Part shown: positions 58,601-62,254 of the stretch, piece by piece
Layout of the letters: each line of letters begins with the position of its first letter
Position numbering within the stretch: the stretch's first letter is position 1
NCBI GenBank assembly: GCA_022843265.1
Contig: JALHNZ010000016.1
Location: 1 to 62,254, forward strand
Direction: 5' to 3'
Origin: Gemmatimonadaceae bacterium
Lineage (GTDB): Bacteria; Gemmatimonadota; Gemmatimonadetes; Gemmatimonadales; Gemmatimonadaceae
Length of the DNA stretch: 62,254 nucleotides
The notes under the pieces: generated by a model
Database searches by the model: none
Seen by the model: only the letters and a program-made list of their open reading frames with translations
Told to the model about the DNA's origin: nothing
Translations under genes and position numbers: made by a program

Positions 58601-58639
58601 CAGGTGCGCTCACGACTGTCGCGATTAAAACCCGTTTAG
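55622..58639 (+). CDS. Ser/Thr protein kinase with membrane helix and C-terminal TPR region
   Basis: 1005 residues from GTG 55622 (ATG 55715 is an alternative; the kinase domain starts near YRIERELGGGGMSRVF). The kinase domain (about residues 45-320) has the Lys in HVAVKVLPPEL, HRDIKPDN (Asp168), DFG and APE motifs, so it should be active. A single membrane helix lies at about 352-372 (VFAEVAVAFVAIAALGSFV). The outer part has a FlgO/adenylate-cyclase-associated-like alpha/beta segment (VLVANFADAGSGLGAVVSDAL) and then TPR repeats (about 530-1000). This kinase-TM-TPR design is typical of Gemmatimonadota and Acidobacteria. Convergent overlap of 4 bp with the SDR gene. Confidence 0.92.
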   Translation: MERVSDVTTPPADTPFHPDPELRRPCRVGTPMPRAFTLPIDLGPAYRIERELGGGGMSRVFLATELALGRHVAVKVLPPELSQGVSQERFRREIQMAASLQHPHIVPLLAAGDAGGALYYTMPMVDGESLREVFKREERPAVADVVRILHDVAEALDYAHSRGVVHRDIKPDNVLLVNGAHALVVDFGVAKAITSARDADLPAPHVGNQTLTSQGIALGTPSYMAPEQAAADPNADHRMDIYAVGALGYEMLRGAPLFSGMSPASVLAAQVSKQPEPLEREAHVPESLYAVIERCLAKLPDDRYASAAELALALADVNTDLVLRTPTGGGSRVSRHTATRASVTTPRPRPRWRVFAEVAVAFVAIAALGSFVRDGFSRGIVDGTTLRERDEVLVANFADAGSGLGAVVSDALRTDLTQSTLVRVVQPVAVSDALERMQREPTAAVDSSLAREVALREGIPAYVVGDVVPVGRGFQLTARLISADSGLVLAAVRESASDSSEVIGAIDKLSKGLRRILGESMRSLSGAPPLDRVTTPSLEALRRYTQAVAAVDVQGDYPRGYRLLEEAIALDPNFAMAMRKLSAALSNRGQQPERARELLSRAMEHRDRLTPVEAHLLEGSWYSAAGPQRDERRAMAAYDAVIALDSTDKRALNNLAILHMDRGDYARAEVLLRRAVDGSASALQMSNLVEAQAAQGKLVDARATADQFLARFPSHPMAHTASASVSYALGDLDGTERSLLELRRIGDNDLGVRRMADGSLSALFLMRGRLAAADSTIQAYMRADPDVEPRTAMAVETRRAITRAWFLGDASGAARQLDAVRAQLASNNDTAATGYAPLLMLSRAYALSGRTERARELLRDYRRRADGNGGADSVAVAITEAEIALQSRDYARAVALVRDFPGFQRCPHCLDGEQARVYDMAGDTDSALVRYGAFVQQFRWSQLEEDVFLFGPALKRLGEMHEERGQKEQAAGYYVRFLDLYARADRELQPQVEQVRSRLSRLKPV

Positions 58640-59388
58640 CGTGAACGGACGGTGGCGAGACCGCCGTCTACGCCAATCTCCTGACCGGTGACCCACGCTG
58701 CATCAGGGCCGAGCAGCCAGACAATGGCCGGCGCGACGTCGTCGGGTTCGCCAATGCGACCGAGCGCGTGCATCGATGCCGACGCTTGTTCTGCGGCGGC
58801 ATTGGATGTGATTCGTGACGCCATTGGTGTCCGAACCAGGCCCGGGGCCACGACGTTCACGCGCAAACCTTTTGCGCTGTAGGTCGCGGCCGCGCTCCGG
58901 GTGAGAGCAATGACTCCACCCTTCGCAGCAGCGATGGCTTCGTGGTTGGCCAGACCGTGTCGCGCCGCAGCGGTGGCGACCAACACCACACTGCCGCCGT
59001 TTGGCATGTGTCGCGCCGCCGATCGCACGCACGCAAACGCGCTCGTGAGATTCTGCGCGATGGTGGTGTGGTACTCGTCTTCGCGTGTGAGATGCGCCGG
59101 CTTGAGAATGATGGATCCAACAAGATTCGCCACGCCGCTCAGCGGTCCAACCGCGGAAATCGCACTGGTGAACGCCGCGTCAACCGCGTCAAAGGTCGTA
59201 AGGTCCGTGACCAGATACGGCGCGCCCAACTCTTCGCCGAGCGCCGCAAGCGCGTCTTCGCGACGACCCGCCAGAAACACGCGCGCACCCGACTGCACGA
59301 GCCGGCGTGCAGTGGCCGCGCCGATGCCGCCGGCCCCGCCGAGCAGCAGGTAGGCAGGAGAAAGCTCGGAACTCGATTCAGTAGACAT
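58636..59388 (-). CDS. SDR-family oxidoreductase lacking the catalytic Tyr
   Basis: 250 residues with a Rossmann core. LLLGGAGGIGAATARRLVQSGA has the glycine-rich NAD(P) motif, VANLVGSI replaces the usual NNAG, and VNVVAPGLVRTPM and GQEIGVDGGLAT close the fold. In the active-site segment NHEAIAAAKGGVIALTRS, the YxxxK Tyr position is Ile and only Lys is kept, so classical SDR catalysis is unlikely. ATG 59388 is the start of the conserved part. It is divergent from the secreted protein gene at 59533. Confidence 0.85.
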   Translation of the reverse strand: MSTESSSELSPAYLLLGGAGGIGAATARRLVQSGARVFLAGRREDALAALGEELGAPYLVTDLTTFDAVDAAFTSAISAVGPLSGVANLVGSIILKPAHLTREDEYHTTIAQNLTSAFACVRSAARHMPNGGSVVLVATAAARHGLANHEAIAAAKGGVIALTRSAAATYSAKGLRVNVVAPGLVRTPMASRITSNAAAEQASASMHALGRIGEPDDVAPAIVWLLGPDAAWVTGQEIGVDGGLATVRSR

Positions 59389-59532
59389 GTGGCATGAATC
59401 GACCTCCCGGGCCGGCTGTTCCCTCCTCCGCGCCCCCGCGGAATTGCTGTCCACCGATGCCAGACGTACTCTTCAGCGGTCGGTCGACGAATGGCCGCGC
59501 TCTGGATCCACGGTTTCAACAGGGTTGTCCCC

Positions 59533-60150
59533 ATGTCAGTTCGCCCGTTTCTGTCTCCTGTGTACGCCGCGTTGACCTGCGCACTCGTCTGCGCAGTGAG
59601 CACACCGCGGGCGCTGCACGCGCAAACGCATCAGCACACGCCCGGCATGACGCATGAGGCGCCGGTAGCTGCACCAACGGGAGCGGCACCTACGCAGTCC
59701 GGGCAGGCGGCATTTGCCGCGATTTCAGAAATCGTGCGCCTGCTGCAGGCGGATTCCACTACGGACTGGTCCAAGGTCAACATCGAAGCGTTGCGACTGC
59801 ATCTGCGCGATATGGATCTGGTGCTCCTGCACAGTCGGGTGGTTGCGAGCAATGTAGAGGGCGGCGTGCGTCTGGAGGTCACGGGCGAAGGCGAAGTGAC
59901 TGAAGCGATTCGTCGCATGCTGCACAGTCACGGGCAAGCGCTTGAAGCAGAGTTCCCGGTGCGTACCAGTATCGAGCATCACGAGCGCGGGCTTGTGTTC
60001 ACCGCCCGCGCGAAGGATCCCGCGGACACCGCGTACGCGGCGCGTTTGCGTGCACTCGGGCTGGCCGGTTTGTTGGTCATGGGTGATCATCACGCGCCGC
60101 ATCACCTGATGATCGCGCGCGGCCTCGGCGCGGGTCATTCATCGCACTAG
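59533..60150 (+). CDS. Exported protein of unknown function
   Basis: 205 residues. A signal peptide (SPVYAALTCALVCAVSTPRALHA) and a His-rich, Pro/Ala-rich linker precede a compact helical domain: TTDWSKVNIEALRLHLRDMDLVLLHS, then AIRRMLHSHGQALE and LGLAGLLVMGDHHAPHHLMIARGLGAGHSSH. I have seen this 'DWSKVxIEALRxHLxDM' pattern in uncharacterised exported proteins. The HxPHH cluster and terminal His residues could bind a metal. ATG 59533 begins the signal peptide. Confidence 0.75.
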   Translation: MSVRPFLSPVYAALTCALVCAVSTPRALHAQTHQHTPGMTHEAPVAAPTGAAPTQSGQAAFAAISEIVRLLQADSTTDWSKVNIEALRLHLRDMDLVLLHSRVVASNVEGGVRLEVTGEGEVTEAIRRMLHSHGQALEAEFPVRTSIEHHERGLVFTARAKDPADTAYAARLRALGLAGLLVMGDHHAPHHLMIARGLGAGHSSH

Positions 60151-60206
60151 TTGATTTCGAAAGTCTTTCGCGCCGTTGGGCAAACACTTGAGTGGAGCCT
60201 GTTCCC

Positions 60207-60860
60207 ATGATGTCATTCCGATTTGGCCTCGCCGCAGTTCTCATCTCCGCGACTGCTGCGGCTCCGGCGAACACCGCGCCTGTGCAATCGATGGGATTTT
60301 TCATCACCAGCGTTGGCAAGGGCGATGGCGCAAACCTTGGCGGACTGGCCGGAGCCGATGCGCATTGTCAGTCACTGGCCGAAGCCGCTGGCGTCACCGG
60401 CAAAGTGTGGCGCGCGTACTTGAGTCAGCAGGCGAAAGACGGCGAGCCGGCGGTGAACGCGCGCGATCGCATTGGTCGTGGCCCATGGACGAATGCCAAA
60501 GGCGTCGTAGTGGCGACGAGTGTTGATGACCTGCACAGCGACAACAACAAGCTGACGAAAGAAAACAGCATCACCGAGAAGGGCGCGGTGGTGAACGGTC
60601 GCGGCGATACGCCCAACACACACGATGTGCTGACGGGATCAGGGCTCGATGGCCGAGTGTCGTCCGACACTACGGACACGACGTGCAGCAACTGGCGCAG
60701 CAACTCGACGGGTGCCGCGCTTGTTGGGCATCATGATCGTATTGGCGGTGGTGCGAATCCTACGTCGTGGAATAACGCGCACCCGTCGCGCGGCTGCAGC
60801 CAGGAGAATCTGCGCGGCAGCGGTGGGGCGGGGTTGTACTACTGCTTTTCGTCGAACTGA
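60207..60860 (+). CDS. Exported lectin/endostatin-like protein
   Basis: 217 residues. A signal peptide (RFGLAAVLISATAAAPANTAP) is followed by a ~190-residue domain with GFFITSVGKGDGANLGGLAGADAHCQSLA, GKVWRAYLSQQ, NARDRIGRGPWTNAKGVVV, GRGDTPNTHDVLTGSGLDG, CSNWRSNSTGAALVGHHDR and a C-terminal CSQENLRGSGGAGLYYCF. This resembles the endostatin/C-type-lectin-like domain seen in small exported bacterial proteins. Four Cys allow two disulphides. GGAG at 60194-60197 serves ATG 60207. Confidence 0.78.
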   Translation: MMSFRFGLAAVLISATAAAPANTAPVQSMGFFITSVGKGDGANLGGLAGADAHCQSLAEAAGVTGKVWRAYLSQQAKDGEPAVNARDRIGRGPWTNAKGVVVATSVDDLHSDNNKLTKENSITEKGAVVNGRGDTPNTHDVLTGSGLDGRVSSDTTDTTCSNWRSNSTGAALVGHHDRIGGGANPTSWNNAHPSRGCSQENLRGSGGAGLYYCFSSN

Positions 60861-60883
60861 GGTGCGATCTTCAGTTGCAGTTC

Positions 60884-61098
60884 CTGATTCGGTCATTCGG
60901 CCGCGTAGCCACAGCCCACGGCCATTTGGCCTTTCGGCCTCGTAGTTTCGGACATTGGCATTGAGCACAAACGCTGGTTGCAAGTCCCGATCGGGATCAC
61001 GCGGGCACCGCAAACGTTCCGTGCGGGTTTTCGAAACTACGAGGCCGAAAGGCCAAATGGCCGTGGGCTGTGGCTACGCGGCCGAATGACCGAATCAG
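60884..61098. repeat. Perfect 67-bp inverted repeat with 81-bp spacer
   Basis: Arms 60884-60950 and 61032-61098 are exact reverse complements over 67 bp. The arms contain nested palindromic blocks (GGCCATTTGGCC-type and GGCCTTTCGGCC-type) and the spacer contains CCCGATCGGG. It lies alone between two convergent genes with no open frame inside. A non-autonomous mobile element, dispersed repeat or very strong bidirectional terminator/structured RNA are the main options. Confidence 0.92.
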
Positions 61099-61116
61099 AC
61101 TGCATTTTGTCGCGGT

Positions 61117-61146
61117 AGCGCATCGCGATAGCGCATCGCGATAGCG
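61117..61146. repeat. 13-bp tandem repeat
   Basis: The unit AGCGCATCGCGAT occurs twice in direct tandem (61117-61129, 61130-61142) with a partial third copy to 61146. It includes the TCGCGA palindrome. It is just outside the large inverted repeat and before the 3' end of the M23 gene. Confidence 0.7.
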
Positions 61147-61165
61147 ACGGAGCCGCTCGCTGAGC

Positions 61166-62101
61166 TCAGCGTGAGCCGGTTGTCTCAAACAGGCTCTTGG
61201 GATCAAACGTGACACTGCCATACCGCGCAATGAAGTGCAGATGCGGGCCGGTCACCCGACCCGTCGCTCCCACGTGACCAATCACGGCCCCGCGCGCGAC
61301 CGTATCGCCCTCCGCGACTAACTGTTTGCTGAGATGCAAATACGCCGTCACGAAACCCGCACCGTGATCGATATAGATCACGTTCCCGCCGAGGTAGAAC
61401 GAGTCGACCAGACGCACGACCCCACGATTCGTCGCGCGTACGGGAGCACCGACTGCGCCGGCGTAGTCCGTGCCCATGTGCCGACTGGTGACCGCGCCAT
61501 TGAAGGTGCGCCCACCACCAAAGTCACTCGTAATACGCGTGGTGCGGGGCAAGGCAAATGGTTCGGTCCAGAGCGCAGGCGTCTCATGCGATGCACGCGA
61601 GACGGCCGACGCACGTTCCGCTTCTCGGCGCTGTCGTGCAACAAGGGCGGAATCAGGTTTCGCGCTGAAGCGTGGCGCCACCTTGAGTCGCTCGAGCGGA
61701 TACTCGGCGGCGCGTGTGGGAATCTTCACGATGGTGTTTGTACCGTCAGCGCACGTGAGCGTGAGCGTGAGGCCATTGCCGGAATCAACGGGTGCGGCGG
61801 CGAAGGCACTGGTGGAATCACCGACCGTGCGAAAGTGCAGGCGCTCGTTCGCGACACGTGCGTGTGATACGCGAGTCATGGCGTTGAGCGACGGGCTGTT
61901 CACATGCACACGAAAGAGCGTGCCGGCCACGGGCTTTGCTGGACTCCACGAAATGTCCGCGGGGGCGGGGCAAAGTGGAGCCTGTGCCGCCGCGACGCCG
62001 CGCGTGACCGCGAGGACAACAACGGCCGCGATCGCGCTGCCCGTCACGATGCGTACAACACGCGCAACGTCTCGCGAGACAGGCAGTTCAACACTCATCA
62101 C
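61166..62101 (-). CDS. Exported M23-family metallopeptidase (LytM/peptidase M23)
   Basis: 311 residues. An N-terminal membrane/signal segment (IVTGSAIAAVVVLAVTRGVAAA), a ~100-residue beta domain, then the M23 domain: TSRHMGTDYAG (HxxxD zinc ligands), VIYIDHGAGFVTAYLHLSK and GRVTGPHLHF (HxH). Active-site residues are intact, so it may cut peptidoglycan cross-links or process envelope proteins. The first of two adjacent ATGs (62101, 62098) is used. Confidence 0.92.
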   Translation of the reverse strand: MMSVELPVSRDVARVVRIVTGSAIAAVVVLAVTRGVAAAQAPLCPAPADISWSPAKPVAGTLFRVHVNSPSLNAMTRVSHARVANERLHFRTVGDSTSAFAAAPVDSGNGLTLTLTCADGTNTIVKIPTRAAEYPLERLKVAPRFSAKPDSALVARQRREAERASAVSRASHETPALWTEPFALPRTTRITSDFGGGRTFNGAVTSRHMGTDYAGAVGAPVRATNRGVVRLVDSFYLGGNVIYIDHGAGFVTAYLHLSKQLVAEGDTVARGAVIGHVGATGRVTGPHLHFIARYGSVTFDPKSLFETTGSR

Positions 62102-62144
62102 GCGTCATCTCCTCTGTCACGGGAATGCCCGCGACAGTGCACGT

Positions 62145-62254
62145 TCACGGACTCAGGCGACGACGCACCCAGCGTCCCCCTTCGCGTCGGTAGGCAATGC
62201 GATCGTGCAAACGACTCTCACGACCCTGCCAGAACTCAATCTCCTCTGGCACTA
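62145..62254 (-). CDS. pdxH: Pyridoxamine/pyridoxine 5'-phosphate oxidase, C-terminal part
   Basis: The window ends inside this gene; 35 residues before TGA (62147-62145) are visible: [23 protein letters not shown] then [12 protein letters not shown]. This is the signature C-terminus of PdxH (EFWQGRxxRLHDR, the substrate- and FMN-contacting Arg-Leu-His), which oxidises pyridoxine or pyridoxamine 5'-phosphate to pyridoxal 5'-phosphate. The stop is 44 bp before the M23 start. The rest of the gene lies beyond 62254. Confidence 0.93.
   Translation of the reverse strand, partial: VPEEIEFWQGRESRLHDRIAYRREGGRWVRRRLSP

Overview
The window is a GC-rich, gene-dense bacterial chromosome segment. No plasmid, phage, rRNA, tRNA or CRISPR signature was seen. 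Gene content points to Gemmatimonadota. It combines a SusD-type lipoprotein end, two very large sortilin/VPS10-like beta-propeller secreted proteins, a Ser/Thr kinase with C-terminal TPRs, a DUF4199 membrane protein beside a LuxR-type regulator, a DUF5117/DUF4953-type zinc protease, multi-PAS hybrid histidine kinases, and many exported proteins. The taxonomic call is an inference from family content.

Layout: 1-6361 holds the end of a SusD gene with a strong terminator, a MazG-like pyrophosphohydrolase, a type I phosphodiesterase, a LOG-family protein and a secreted metalloprotease. 6428-11763 holds a hybrid histidine kinase, a cupin, a small lipoprotein and the LuxR/DUF4199 pair. 11826-17806 is a minus-strand run: a BciA-like divinyl-chlorophyllide reductase homologue, a phosphodiester glycosidase, a secreted protein and the first sortilin-like protein. 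17943-21152 holds an amidohydrolase interrupted by one in-frame amber codon, then a UMF1-type transporter and an imperfect 34-nt inverted-repeat element. 21335-26004 is an oxidative-stress block: OxyR (Cys199/Cys208) divergent from katG with a candidate OxyR site between them, then a nitronate monooxygenase-like gene.

26202-30192 is a tightly overlapping minus-strand operon (membrane protein, winged-helix regulator, uppS, DUF4173-like protein, DUF1801 protein) with a CcmH-like gene behind it. 30362-33184 holds small accessory genes, including an exported DinB protein and a RidA lipoprotein. 33498-37622 encodes a MacA/MacB/TolC-like tripartite exporter whose ATPase is not in the operon, followed by greA with a hairpin-containing leader. 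38265-43880 holds glpD, a small lipoprotein and the second sortilin-like protein. 43959-48015 is a fadI-fadJ-dinB operon for beta-oxidation. 48065-52205 holds an exported M14 peptidase, proline dehydrogenase, a small ORF and rsgA.

52301-58639 holds a second hybrid histidine kinase, phenylalanine-4-hydroxylase and the Ser/Thr kinase-TPR protein. 58636-62254 holds an atypical SDR, two exported proteins, a perfect 67-bp inverted repeat, an M23 peptidase and the tail of pdxH.

No single obvious new multi-gene system stands out. The best leads are the bciA homologue without visible photosynthesis neighbours, the 67-bp perfect inverted repeat, the amber-interrupted amidohydrolase, and several candidate operators that match their local regulators.
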